From: Nectonema munidae
Taxonomy: Eukaryota > Nematomorpha > Nectonematoida > Nectonematidae
Length of the DNA: 64,000 nt
NCBI GenBank assembly: GCA_030549495.1
Contig: JAUIRK010000155.1
Location: 1-64,000 of the forward strand
Direction of reading: 5' to 3'
Shown here: piece after piece, positions 36,101 through 44,637 of the stretch
How the letters are laid out: the number at the start of each line of letters is the position of its first letter
How positions within the stretch are numbered: the stretch's first letter is position 1
Program-made: the position numbers and the translations under genes
The notes under the pieces: model-generated
What the model saw: only the letters and a program-made list of their open reading frames with translations
Told to the model about the DNA's origin: nothing
The model's database searches: none

Positions 36101-37102
36101 AAATAAAAAATAGAATGTTTAGATTTTAAATCCTGTTTTTAGAATGTATGGAGAAGACTAGTATTGCTTTATTTTGACAAACTATTCATTCTCAAAAAAA
36201 AATTTGTCTTCGGTTTCTATATATTCTTTTTTTATTATTCTGAGAAAGAAAGTTGAGGTTTGGCAAATTTTTACCAGTATTTTATATTAGGTGTCTCGAA
36301 TACCTAATTCTTCGTCAATGAGGCGTATAATTCTATTTAAATATGTCGGATATAAAATAATTTTTTCCTTTTTAAGATATCTGAATTGGGTGCTGAGGGA
36401 AAAGTTGAAGAAGCCCAAACGACCGCAAAAATACTTGATCAGTTGAACAAACAAAAAGAACTTCTTCAAGAAGTAATCTTTTGATTGATGTTGCTTTTCT
36501 GCTTTCATATGCTTGTTTTTAAGCCAACGCAAGCACAAATAAATATTGAAAGAGAAATGAAAGTGTGTGAAATATGTGGATCCTTCTTGATTGTAAATGA
36601 TGCCCCTAACCGAATCGACGATCATAATGCAGGTAAACAGCACCAGGGATACATTAAAATCAAGGAATGTGCTGAAAGACTAAAGGTATTTTCCATTAAT
36701 CTTAAGTACTTGTATATATTAATTTTGATATCCTAGAATATTGTTTATGGAGCTACTCTTTCAAACAAATCTATGGATGTGGATTTCAAACCGCCTAGAC
36801 CTAGATCTCGTTCTCGGAAAAAAGATAGATCTCATTCGCCCAGACAAAGAAGAAGGTCCTCATCTCGTGATTCAAGAAGCCATCATCGTAGAAGAGATTC
36901 TTCCGAGCACAAGTCGAGCAGGTCCAAGAAACGGAGTAAATCTCGCGATCGAAAGAGATCAAGTTCTAGGCATCGCAAGAGATCTCATGAAAGACGTCAT
37001 GGGAGTCATAAAAAAAGCAAATCTGACACGAAAAAAAGTCATAGAGATAAAGCAAATAAGTCTCCTCATAAATTAGAAAGTTCAAAGAGGTATGCTTTGT
37101 AG
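19183..37102 (+). CDS. LUC7L3: LUC7-like protein 3, U1 snRNP-associated splicing factor (8 exons, 347 aa)
   Basis: Exons: 19183-19284, 19339-19405, 30296-30335, 30387-30522, 31198-31272, 36377-36472, 36524-36685, 36737-37102. All junctions are GT-AG and the phases fit. LUC7 proteins join the U1 snRNP in the nucleus and help choose 5' splice sites. The product starts MTSTIAAQLDELMGIERNLA. It has a CCCH zinc finger (C36, C44, C59, H63), the conserved NLRTSYRSSSRFQKMGYEKE stretch, a coiled coil (about 105-175), a second finger VCEICG...DDHNAGKQH (C187, C190, H206, H212) and an Arg/Ser-rich tail (about 245-340). This is closer to LUC7L3 (start and second finger) than to LUC7L/LUC7L2. Intron 2 is 10,890 nt and full of transposons. 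Introns 3, 6 and 7 are each 51 nt. A GTATGC at 37090 could serve as a further donor, so the C-terminus may continue in another isoform. Confidence 0.93.
20757..20950. mobile_element. hAT-type MITE inserted in the outer hAT copy
   Basis: The stretch begins TAGCGTTTTTCAAACTGTG and ends near GGGTCGCAGTAAAAAAGG. The TCAAACTGTGxGTCGCG and GGGTCGCAG signatures are known from hAT ends in many animals. The inner copy of the host element joins ...GACGTATCCC directly to CTACAGCATAC, which shows where this piece was added. The flanking CTCTAC / CCCTAC are an imperfect target duplication. Confidence 0.6.
21453..21650. mobile_element. hAT MITE (ancient, inside the inner copy)
   Basis: Same element as 24974-25170 in inverse orientation. 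Its end GGCTACACCACTG (21638-21650) is followed by CTTCTGTC, and the other side is preceded by CTTCTCTC, a diverged 8-bp duplication. Because both hAT copies carry it at the same place, it inserted before they duplicated. Confidence 0.6.
22140..22431. mobile_element. MITE with GGACATTTCGCCCC ends, in the inner hAT copy only
   Basis: The left end GGTCCTCGGACATTTCGCCCC-like sequence is mirrored at the right end (reverse complement of GGGGCAAAATGTCTGTCGACC). The segment TTCGCCCC(A/G)TTATTTTCAT is repeated inside. The outer hAT copy lacks it, so it inserted after the duplication. The target duplication is imperfect, and the superfamily is uncertain (Mutator-like or hAT). Confidence 0.55.
23341..23896. 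mobile_element. Mutator-type MITE, 556 bp, TSD TATATTCGAT
   Basis: Perfect 10-bp duplications TATATTCGAT (23331-23340 and 23897-23906) flank an element whose two ends both contain GTAG.AAAAATGCCCCC in inverse orientation. The subterminal GGGGGCATTTTTTCCTA unit is repeated three times at the right and in diverged form at the left. A duplication of 9 to 11 bp suggests the MULE superfamily. Inserted in the inner hAT copy; the outer copy is uninterrupted here. Confidence 0.7.
24075..24235 (-). repeat. tRNA-like SINE-type segment inside the hAT element
   Basis: The segment contains GGATTTGATTCC (near 24122), close to a pol III B box, preceded by GTTGGTTGAGATGATGAAC. It ends in ACGGTACATTTACCTTACC. 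An inverse copy lies at 22670-22810. It may be a SINE captured by the hAT element before it duplicated. No poly(A) tail or duplication was seen, so this is weak. Confidence 0.3.
24974..25170. mobile_element. hAT MITE, 197 bp, in the outer copy
   Basis: The ends CAGTGGTGTAGCC and GGCGTCACTG are inverted repeats. The flanks GACAGAAG and GAAAGAAG are an 8-bp duplication with one mismatch. Orthologous in position to 21453-21650 of the inner hAT copy. Confidence 0.7.
26194..27816. mobile_element. hAT-type MITE with GACTCCGACTCC repeats, split by a Tigger
   Basis: The left end CAGGGTTGTGGATTTGG and right end ACTCCATAGCTCTG are inverted repeats. The body holds many GACTTTGACTTC and GACTCCGACTC motifs. 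Without the Tigger (26343-27359) its length is about 600 bp. Related to 7338-7576. In intron 2 of LUC7L3. Confidence 0.6.
26343..27359 (-). mobile_element. pogo/Tigger-type DNA transposon, internally deleted
   Basis: The ends CAGTAGAACTCCTC (26343) and GAGGAGTTCTACTG (27346-27359) are perfect inverted repeats flanked by TA. Related GTGACCGT motifs repeat near both ends. On the minus strand a piece reads TFEACFCKSGFGVLAQSLN (about 27060 down) and then acidic text with EELTATLEADLVQ. This resembles the C-terminal part of Tigger transposases, which cut and paste at TA sites. The DNA-binding and catalytic DDE parts are missing, so it cannot move itself. Another fragment (26710-26528) reads MLQSYDLARKLEKDIEQ. 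Confidence 0.8.
27817..29559. other. Part of LUC7L3 intron 2 without a gene
   Basis: AT-rich intron sequence. At 29092 a CAGGGCCGGTGCCGTGG stretch followed by G runs and GGGCCCCCTCC looks like one end of a hAT-type element, but I could not place the other end. Nothing else is recognisable. Confidence 0.4.
29560..29785 (+). pseudogene. piggyBac transposase C-terminal fragment
   Basis: The plus strand reads FDHWIIKGKQRRRAMKCGG, then RTLYSCSKCNVGLHPDCF and TTYH before a stop at about 29783. The Cys/His spacing (CSKCNVGLHPDCF..YH) is that of the zinc-binding tail of piggyBac/PGBD transposases. The catalytic part is absent. It lies in LUC7L3 intron 2. Confidence 0.65.
31323..33695 (-). mobile_element. 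Decayed piggyBac transposon
   Basis: TTAA sites at 31319-31322 and 33696-33699 bracket inverted ends (CAGTAACACCATAACAGTG; inverse of CACTGTTACTCTGGTGTTACC). The minus strand carries piggyBac transposase pieces. At 32857-32600 it reads CKFEEIIKFLRYDVKSGRK and CYVPHPNI. At 31896-31606 it reads FFNILDLALINCWILYNT and SRRAFLLELVEELC. These match the central and C-terminal domains of the family. Several frameshifts and stops break the gene. A GTGAGGTC...GACC dyad lies near both ends. It sits in intron 5 of LUC7L3. Confidence 0.8.
33700..36376. other. Rest of LUC7L3 intron 5
   Basis: AT-rich intron. The segment 35320-35640 is less AT-rich and has an 81-codon minus ORF, but it resembles no family I know and has no splice signals in a convincing arrangement. 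Nothing else seen. Confidence 0.4.
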
Positions 37103-38129
37103 TTTAAAACAGTACCTTTTGGCATTTTTAGCTGAGTTAACTCGATTGGATAATGAAACATGAACCTGTCATGCAATTGTTTTTTCTCTAAGGTATTTTA
37201 GGCTAAAAATTTTAATGATTTCAAGTTGTATTAACTTATCATTAAGAATTTAGTTTCCAACTTTGCAATTCATTAAATCATCAAATCTTTTGATTGTTAC
37301 TACAGAGGTATAACTTTATTTTCTTGACACTACAATCAAATCCACATGGTTTAGTTATTTTTCAAATGGTGGGCTTTTTTACACACGCTCCTCTTACCTC
37401 AAATCAAGTTATTTAATGGCAATTTTAGTTTTATATTTTTAATTTAATTTTTATTTTTTTTGAAAATTCTCGTGACTATCTTTTTATTTTAGGGAGAAGT
37501 AGGGCTTTCAGTCTCAAAATAATTTTTCCTTCGTTCTTCAGATTAGAATGCTAATTCATAGCACGTATTCCAAACAGTGCTATCTACATTTCAAGCTTTA
37601 ATAAATATCTTCTGTACAAGTATTGTTAAAATATATTATTGTAAATTTTTTAATCGAATAAACATTTTTAGCAATTTTTATTTTACACTTACTTGTTTTT
37701 CAATAATGCATCCTATCTCTTCTCTTCCATATCTTTTTGCAGTGGTGTAAAACTTCTCTAAGCCGTCCCTACTAATCCAAAAACCTGTGCGTGTGTGCAA
37801 CCCTTTAGTTTTTTAACATTTGTTTTATTATTCCTTATTTTTTATGATCATTGCTTTATTTGAAACCTTCATACTGCTGACTCTATTCTTTTTGTTCTCG
37901 CAATACTTTGCATCTGATCTAGCAAAAATATTCAATGTTAATTTTATAAAAATCATATGTAAACTTAGAAAACACATTTTTCTCCTTAAATTGAAAAAAA
38001 GAAAGGATATTCTTTTCTAGTTTTGGCTTTTCGCTTTTTTCCAACGTTTAAAATCATTAAAATTAGATGGTGAAAAAATTTCCTGATAGCTTTCAAATCA
38101 AAATAGAAATTGAAGCGTTTTACAAAAAG
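37103..38129. other. 3' flank of LUC7L3
   Basis: Candidate poly(A) signals occur at about 37599 (TAATAAA) and 37656 (GAATAAAC). Otherwise AT-rich with no gene. Confidence 0.4.
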
Positions 38130-38340
38130 GCTTTATTATTTTGGAATTGAAGAAAAAATTAAATACAGTTGGTAGATGCAATTTTGGAATTCTTTTTATA
38201 AATAAAATTTGAACATTTAGAGCATCTCCTTGCTTGTTACTTGTCGACAAACAAATAGAACAAAAACCTTTTTTTGAGCTTGATCGGTCATCTGCATTAT
38301 CCTTTGTAAATTCATAAAAAGGTTCACAAGATTTCACTTG
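38130..38340 (-). pseudogene. piggyBac transposase C-terminal fragment (minus strand)
   Basis: The minus strand reads KKGFCSICLSTSNKQ and, after a one-base shift, RCSKCSNFIYKKNS to a stop near 38160. CxxC pairs with this spacing are usual in the cysteine-rich tail of piggyBac transposases. Only the tail is present. Confidence 0.45.
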
Positions 38341-39357
38341 AATAGGCAGATATCATATTTGACTTTGATGTATTCTTCGGCTAACCAAAATGAGAGATTT
38401 TTAAAAAAAAATTTCCTTCCGCTTTGTTTTGAATTAGGAAAAGATTGAGAGATTTGTATTTCTAACATTCTATGTATTCAGGACAACTATGCCCAGATAG
38501 TTGCAAAAAGCAGAGAATGCCAATCTTCTACGTGGCTTTTCTCGCGTGTAATTTCTAATCATAGCCGCATCCATTCCACATTTATACGTTCAGATTTAGA
38601 GTATGTACCAAAGATTTGGGTGTTTTTATGTTGTGGTGACAAAACAGAAACGACTCTATAATTTATAAAGTAGAATTCTTTTTTTAATTGAAAATGCATG
38701 TAATCCCAATAAGTGATTTATTTTCATTGACGGCTCCTCCAAAAAGCTAAAAACTGTTATCTTGCCTTAGTTGAGGGATGTCCAAGCTGCAGCCTACTTG
38801 ATTCTTTCATGGTGCCCATCTATCATTCAATGTTCATATTTTAAAGATAAAATAATGTGATGTTATTGACATGATAATTGAAATAATAATTTTTACATTT
38901 GAAACTGGGAGCGAATGGGCACTACCACCTCTAATTTCATTCTAAGGGACGATAAATGCTATTTTGCCCCCCCCCCCCCTCCCAAATAATTCAAGACATA
39001 CACAACGTATTAGCACTTAATTTGCTTATTTTGATTATTTTTCATATAACTCATGTAAAAAATGAATGCATTCGTGAGATTTCGACATAGATTCTTAAAT
39101 GCTTTGATGAGTTTTAAACATTATACATACTTTGTCTCCTACAATTAACCTAAATCATAGGGTATTTCATATGCAATTAACATCAATTGTAGCACAGATG
39201 GGAAAAGTTATCATGGGTATTCTGACTATACTTACTTGAAAAATGAAAACGAATATTTGAAGAAGTAGTGGATGTACTGTTAAAAGTGTAACCCGTTTTA
39301 TGAGGAAATTTATATGATTTTGTATAGCTAGTAGCATGAACTTTTTAAAAGTATAGT

Positions 39358-39720
39358 TTAGAAAAGTTTTGCTTTAATGCTTACACGACTCCACCACGCA
39401 GAAGAGCAAGCCTGACAATTCCTTGTGGAGTTAGATAACGAAGACTTCCTTGATTTAAAATTATTTTTAATATTATTTTTGTGTACATTAGTGCCCAAGG
39501 AATGGCTTGGGATTACAGGTGTCCTCTGCTGGTCTGATAAACTATTGCATTGATTGGTATAAACTATATACGGAAGGTATGGGAAGGATCGTTGTACATG
39601 TCTGACTTGTGTCCAATTTGTTTTGAGAGCAATAGCGTAAATCCTCAAATGCGTCATAAGGCTGGCAAGTTGTCTCCCCGGAGGTCTTGCCAGACCTCTG
39701 ATACATTTTTATGAATATCT
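39358..39720 (-). other. Possible orphan coding exon
   Basis: This stretch is visibly richer in G and C than its surroundings and is open for 99 codons on the minus strand (MTHLRIYAIALKTNWTQV...). A TATATTTCAG acceptor lies at about 39715 on that strand. A second frame is also open for 84 codons, so the true frame is unclear. I do not recognise the protein and found no partner exons. Confidence 0.25.
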
Positions 39721-40479
39721 GAAATATATCATACCTTCCTTTAAGCTTAACAATATAAATACATCCTTCTTTCTTTATATCATTGCATTTAAACAAAAGA
39801 AACTTAGTTGAAATTAGCTAATTTCATTGAAAAATGGTAACTATAACAGGGGCTCCTTACTTTCCAAGAGCTCCTCATTATTATTCCTATTTATCTTTCC
39901 CTTCGTGTACTAACTAAAGAGATATCTTTGAAAGATATATCACAATAGGATCTACGATGTTTCTTCTACAATTTTATCAGCTTTTAATCTGTACTTCATT
40001 TCTTCTCAACATTTATATGGTGTCTAAGTTTGCTCTTTATTGTACACCGTTCTTTCATTAGAAGCCTTTTTCTTCAATGAAATCTTTTTCAGAGCCGATT
40101 TCAACTTATTATATCAAAGTTATACTCATTTTAAAAATCTATAGATTTCCAAAATTAAAACTGTTTTAATTCATATACGGACCTATGTTTTGGTAAATTT
40201 GATCATATTGCCAACTCTGACGGATTCCGAAGGGCAATGCCTTCGCTCCTTATCTTATAACTCGTCTCAACTCTTGAGAATAATATCTTCAATATTAAAA
40301 TTTATATGGCTCGAAAACTAAAAATCGGGTGAATTTTTTTTGAAGGCATAAGGCTATGCCCGCATCCACCGGCCTGAACAACCATTCCATCCCGAGCAAT
40401 GGACTGTTAAACACCAAAAGCCCGTAAGTGAATTGAGAATTTCAGGTTCTATTAGCACTTTGGCATATTTTTTGACAAT

Positions 40480-42560
40480 AATAGTAAAAAAAAAATTTTT
40501 TAAAGAAAATTTTCACGCGATACAAGCAACTTTGAATATTCAACCTTAAATACGCAAATCGAGTGCAAAAATGAAAACAGGATTGCTGATTTAATATAAA
40601 AGTTTTATACTTTATTCAAAATATGAATTTATATTTTTCATAATTTTTGGCGTAAACCGCAAATGTAAATAATACTTTCAGTATTCTGATTATGTAGCCC
40701 TTATTTTTAATACTGACTTTTCTGATATGTCTTTGAAAACATTGATAATGCTCTAAATCCTGCCAACTAGTGGTGGTCCCATAAAGGCTCACCATAGTGT
40801 GATATTTCCTTGGTAATAAATGATTGGTTACTTGAACGTGTTTAATTCTTTTTGGTATTAAGCTATGTTATTATCTGATACACTTTCATGGTCTCTTCAC
40901 ATGGAGACTTAATAACAAAGCTATCTAGACTACTAGGTGTCCTGAAATTTAAGTCGTATTTCCTTTCTAAAGTGCGTTAATATTTCCTCTTTGCAAAAGC
41001 TAATCTCCTTAAAAAGTTTTATAATTTTATCAATTCTAGCTCACGTTACATCAACTTAGTATTTTCCTATTCTCTCAAACTCAACTTCAGGGAGTTTGTC
41101 ACAAATAATAACTTTATACATTAACACTTATCAAACTCTTGATATACATGTATAACGCTCGGCTTTTGAATCCAAACATTGATTCATCTTTTCGAACACC
41201 TGGTTCATTGATTCGTATTTATATATTAATATTTTTTATTCATGTCATATTTTCACAGCATTTGTTTTTTTTCTCAACATATATCCACCAATTCCTACCT
41301 TTTATAACTATGTCATCTTAACCCATTTACGACCAATGTTCCTATTTTGGAACAAATTTCATCTTCGTCTGCTTTTTTCAATGACTGAATATAAATCGTC
41401 TGCGTTTTTTTAGATATCGTCTGCTTTGCTTGGTCTTAAATGGGTTAATGTGTTTGTTTATAATTCATATATTTTATATGTTATTCTTTATCTTGGATCA
41501 AAGATTATCTCGATGGAAGCTACTTCTGTTTTCCCTTTGATATTTATCTTAATATGGATTCTGATATAATTAAAATAATGTTTTTATTTTATTTTCAATA
41601 ACTCAATCAAAGAATCTAATTGAGAAAACTGAGTCCCGAAATTATACGATCGTGATCCATTTGCTATACAATATTGTATTATATTTCAAATATGGCATCA
41701 AAACCGCAAATATGAATGACTCATTTAGACATTTTCAAATCCTAATTGCAAATGTTGGGTCGAGTTTGAAATCGGTATTGTCGATTTGGTATAAAAAAAT
41801 CTTATTTTTTTCAAAATGTAAATGAATGATTTTGGAGACAATTTTTTAAATAAACCGTAAAATTTATAGACACGTTGAGACATTTTGACATCCTGATTGC
41901 CAAAACTGAATGTGGAAATGAAATCAGTATGATTGATTTGGTATAAAAATATAAATTAAATTCAAAATTTAAGAAATGTTTTTCGACACAATCTTAAAAA
42001 AAAACTAAAAACTAGATTTTCCCTTTCAGATATTTCCCAATCTTAATTGCGAAAACTCAATGGGAAATTAAATTAGCAGGGACGATTTGGTATAAAAAAA
42101 ATTATTTTTGTTTAAAAGGTTAATGGACATTTTTAAACGTAAACCGCAATATTTTCACTCACTAATTGCGTAAAACTGGGTCCAGAAATAATATCACCAT
42201 ATAAAATATATTTTGTTTAATATTTAAATAATATTCTTGGAGAAAATTTTCAGGCGTAAACCGTAAAATTTATTTAAAATTTAAGACATTTTGACATCCA
42301 AATTAAGAAAACGGAATCCTTGAATGAAATCGACATGGTTGATTTAGTATAAAAAAATATATTTTTTGTTTAAATTTAAACAAAATTCTTTGATAAAATT
42401 GATAGACACTTTCAATTATTTTGATATCGTAATTGGAAAAACTAAAACTAGAAATAAATCCAGCATGTTTGATTTGGTAAAAATAAATTTATTTTATTTT
42501 AAATTTGAATGAAAGTTTTGGTAAGAAATTCTATGATCAATCAAAATGACATTTGCTACA
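40480..42560 (+). repeat. Tandem array, unit about 120-130 bp, interrupted
   Basis: Landmarks TAAACCG(C/T)AAA, GACATTTTGACATCC and GATTTGGTATAAAAA recur in order at about 41700, 41853, 42003, 42135, 42254 and 42390. Weaker earlier copies lie at about 40500-40720. Units are 65-85 percent alike by eye. The stretch 40720-41690 between copies contains the MITE 41322-41444. No gene. Confidence 0.7.
41322..41444. mobile_element. piggyBac-type MITE, 123 bp, TTAA flanks
   Basis: Complete copy: TTAA (41318-41321), CCCATTTACGACCAAT, dyad GTTCCTATTTTGGAAC (41338-41353), ..., CTTGGTCTTAAATGGG, TTAA (41445-41448). Its terminal layout equals that of the autonomous piggyBac at 44638, with the dyad starting 16 nt from the end in both. 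It could be mobilised by a related transposase. Confidence 0.85.
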
Positions 42561-42666
42561 ACATTGCCATCGTTATTGGAAAAATATGTGTATATAAGTG
42601 TTATGTGTTTAAATTTTCAAGAATGTATCTAATGTAAATATATAAGACAGGCTATAACATTAAAAA

Positions 42667-42936
42667 TCAATTATTGAGTGAACAAAATTAAAATAAAATA
42701 AATAGTACTTTATATTTAAAAATAAATATAATTTTCTATAAAAATCACAAAAACTGTGAATAAATCTAAAGCATAATGCCAGCATAGCCTTACGACCGAA
42801 AGTGCTTTGATATCCAAGTTGGACTCAATCAAGGTAGGAAAACAAAAAAATTGTGATTTTTATAGAAAATTATATTTATTTTTAATGCTTTTTATTTTTT
42901 ATTTTATTTTAATTTTGTTCACTCAGTAATTTATAA
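42667..42936. repeat. Foldback element with 80-90 nt arms, directly before the UPF0390/GatC gene
   Basis: The left arm (42667-42747) and right arm (42846-42936) are inverted copies containing GAGTGAACAAAATTAAAATA and TTTTCTATAAAAATCACAA. The 98-nt loop contains the CCTTACGACCGAAAGTGC core seen also at 4766. The right arm ends within 40 nt of the first start codon, so the 5' UTR or promoter of the gene overlaps it. Confidence 0.8.
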
Positions 42937-42959
42937 TGGAGATATCTAATTTTAAATAA
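42936..42959 (+). promoter_or_regulatory. Possible uORF of 7 codons
   Basis: ATGGAGATATCTAATTTTAAATAA lies 10 nt before the UPF0390 start. It matters only if transcription begins upstream. A TTGTTCACTCAG just before it (to 42927) looks like a 3' splice (or trans-splice) acceptor, in which case the mRNA would begin with this ATG near its cap. Confidence 0.3.
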
Positions 42960-42968
42960 AATTATTTT

Positions 42969-43217
42969 ATGGCTCAAGGCTCTAAAAGAAATAAAATTAC
43001 CCTTCCAGAAAGTGTTAAAATTTTAAAAAAGAAGAAAAAGGTTAAGAAAAATCAACTAAAGAAAGGAGCCATTAAAATTAAACCGAAGAAGGCCAGGATT
43101 GTTTCAAATAAAAACATTGATAAAGAATTTTCAAAAAAGATCAACAAAAAAATTGTAGAAGAAATAATTTCAAAAGCCTCTTCATCTTCTTTTTCAGATA
43201 AAATTTTGGGAAAATGA
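42969..43217 (+). CDS. UPF0390 / C19orf53-like small basic protein (82 aa), first ORF of a two-ORF gene
   Basis: The product starts MAQGSKRNK, continues with a lysine-rich stretch and the family core KKGAIKIKPKKARIV, and ends ...KKINKKIVEEIISKASSSS. Human C19orf53 (Leydig cell tumor 10 kDa homolog) has the same order: MAQG, KGGRVIAPKKARVV, IRKKIE, KASSS. The family is conserved in animals, nuclear or nucleolar by composition, with poorly known function. Its stop TGA overlaps the GatC start in ATGA (43214-43217). The start context is weak (T at -3, G at +4). The 246 nt after this ATG contain no other ATG in any frame until that of GatC, which favours leaky scanning. No intron. Confidence 0.85.
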   Translation: MAQGSKRNKITLPESVKILKKKKKVKKNQLKKGAIKIKPKKARIVSNKNIDKEFSKKINKKIVEEIISKASSSSFSDKILGK

Positions 43218-43582
43218 AAAAAAGTATACTTTTTTCAAGTTCTTTTTATTTTACTAGTTATCGTATTTTTTGCACAAGTCGCTCATCATTTTTAAATGAA
43301 GATATTATTCAAAATTTAGAAAAAGTGTCTTTACTTCGAATTGATAGAAATATTGATATTCCAAATTTAATTGACATGATATCCTTAGCTAAAAAACTTG
43401 ATCAAGTAAAGACAGATTTTGCTACCGATACTCTTCCTTCAGAAATTTTTTCCAAGTTTAGAAGTGATGATATTCGAAATTCTAATGAAAATCTTATTCC
43501 TATATCTAAAGATGATAGCCATATTAATGAAACAAGAATTTTTAATGGATATTTTGTTTGTTATGGTTTAAATACACAATAA
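43214..43582 (+). CDS. gatC: Mitochondrial Glu-tRNA(Gln) amidotransferase subunit C (GatC), 122 aa, second ORF
   Basis: GatC is the small subunit of GatCAB, which converts Glu-tRNA(Gln) to Gln-tRNA(Gln) in mitochondria. The N-terminus (MKKSILFSSSFYFTSYRIFC) is a plausible import signal. The conserved part follows: IIQNLEKVSLL, then MISLAKKLDQVKTDF, FRSDD and finally NGYFV, corresponding to LERLALV, FADRLRAVDTDG, LRSDNV and EYFVAP of the human protein. The length fits the family. The ATG has A at -3, a better context than the upstream ORF. As I recall, Drosophila gatC is also second in a dicistronic gene, but with a different partner. An AATAAA overlaps the stop codon (43578-43583). Confidence 0.88.
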   Translation: MKKSILFSSSFYFTSYRIFCTSRSSFLNEDIIQNLEKVSLLRIDRNIDIPNLIDMISLAKKLDQVKTDFATDTLPSEIFSKFRSDDIRNSNENLIPISKDDSHINETRIFNGYFVCYGLNTQ

Positions 43583-43583
43583 A
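43578..43583 (+). terminator. Poly(A) signal overlapping the gatC stop
   Basis: AATAAA shares the TAA stop codon of gatC and is followed by a T-rich stretch (from 43602). This would give a very short 3' UTR. Confidence 0.55.
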
Positions 43584-44633
43584 ATGGTTTCTTCATGAAT
43601 GTTTTTTTTTAATATTTTATTATTTTACTGTTCCAAAAATTTTAAATGGAATCAGCCCTGTCGATGGGATTTATTTTGCCCTTTTGTAACTCTCTTAAAA
43701 TATATAAATATTCAGGCCCACATTAACCCTATTAGTGATGGGGTATAAAACCCTCTAACAACTTAAAAATTTATTGTACAAAATTCTCTAGACCATATTC
43801 CTTCAAATTTCGTGACTTCCCAAAATCGCTAGCGGCATCTTTTGATACCATTCGTTTGTAAATTTGAAGTTTTGCTCTAAAAATTTTCTCAAAAATATTC
43901 AAATTTTTCATGAAATATATGTTTCTATACCAAGTCGACCATTCTGGTTTAATTTCTGAACTCAGATTTTTGATTGTTTTGAAAATATCTAACAGTGTTA
44001 CAGACTTGTGGTCAAATACATTTGTATTTTAATTCAAAAAATGTTAGATTTTTTACATATAATATTCAACATTACTTTATATCACACAAATGTATATCTA
44101 AAGACAAATATACAGTCAAGTAGTTATAGGATAATTGTGGCTATCCTCCATCAACAACTATTAGTTTTCTTTAGAATAATAGTAACTGAAAATTGTAAGT
44201 GTAACCCGATACATACCATATACATTCATTATACATGAACTGAGATCTGCAATATACGTTTTTCTCACTAAACCTATCCGAAAAAACAATTTTTTAGTCT
44301 ATCGGAACCAAACCCTAATAAAATTTTCATTCCGTTAATTAGGATTTTCAATACCCAAATTAACCGACACGCATTTCATTCATCAACAGCAATTTCATTT
44401 CATCCTTACTCTGAATTGATTATACATCTGTAAACTGTATGAATTTCAACCAGACATTTGTTCTTTTTCTACATCTATTTTTCCAAAAATATATGATATA
44501 TAAATTTTATTTTCAACGATTTCGATCCTTGTCTGCATTCTATTCATCAATATACATTACATAATAACATAAAAATGTATCATTTTAAAATAAAATTAAC
44601 CTTATAATTCACCATTTGTGAGTAAATTAGTGA
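43584..44633. other. Gene-free AT-rich stretch
   Basis: No gene or clear repeat seen between gatC and the piggyBac element. Confidence 0.4.
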
Positions 44634-44637
44634 TTAA

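Noticed and set aside
36287-36643. 118-codon minus ORF
   Set aside because: Antisense to LUC7L3 exons 6 and 7.
43740-43760. Core promoter from GGGGTATAAAACCC
   Set aside because: A TATA-like string with no gene following within a reasonable distance; chance is likely in this composition.
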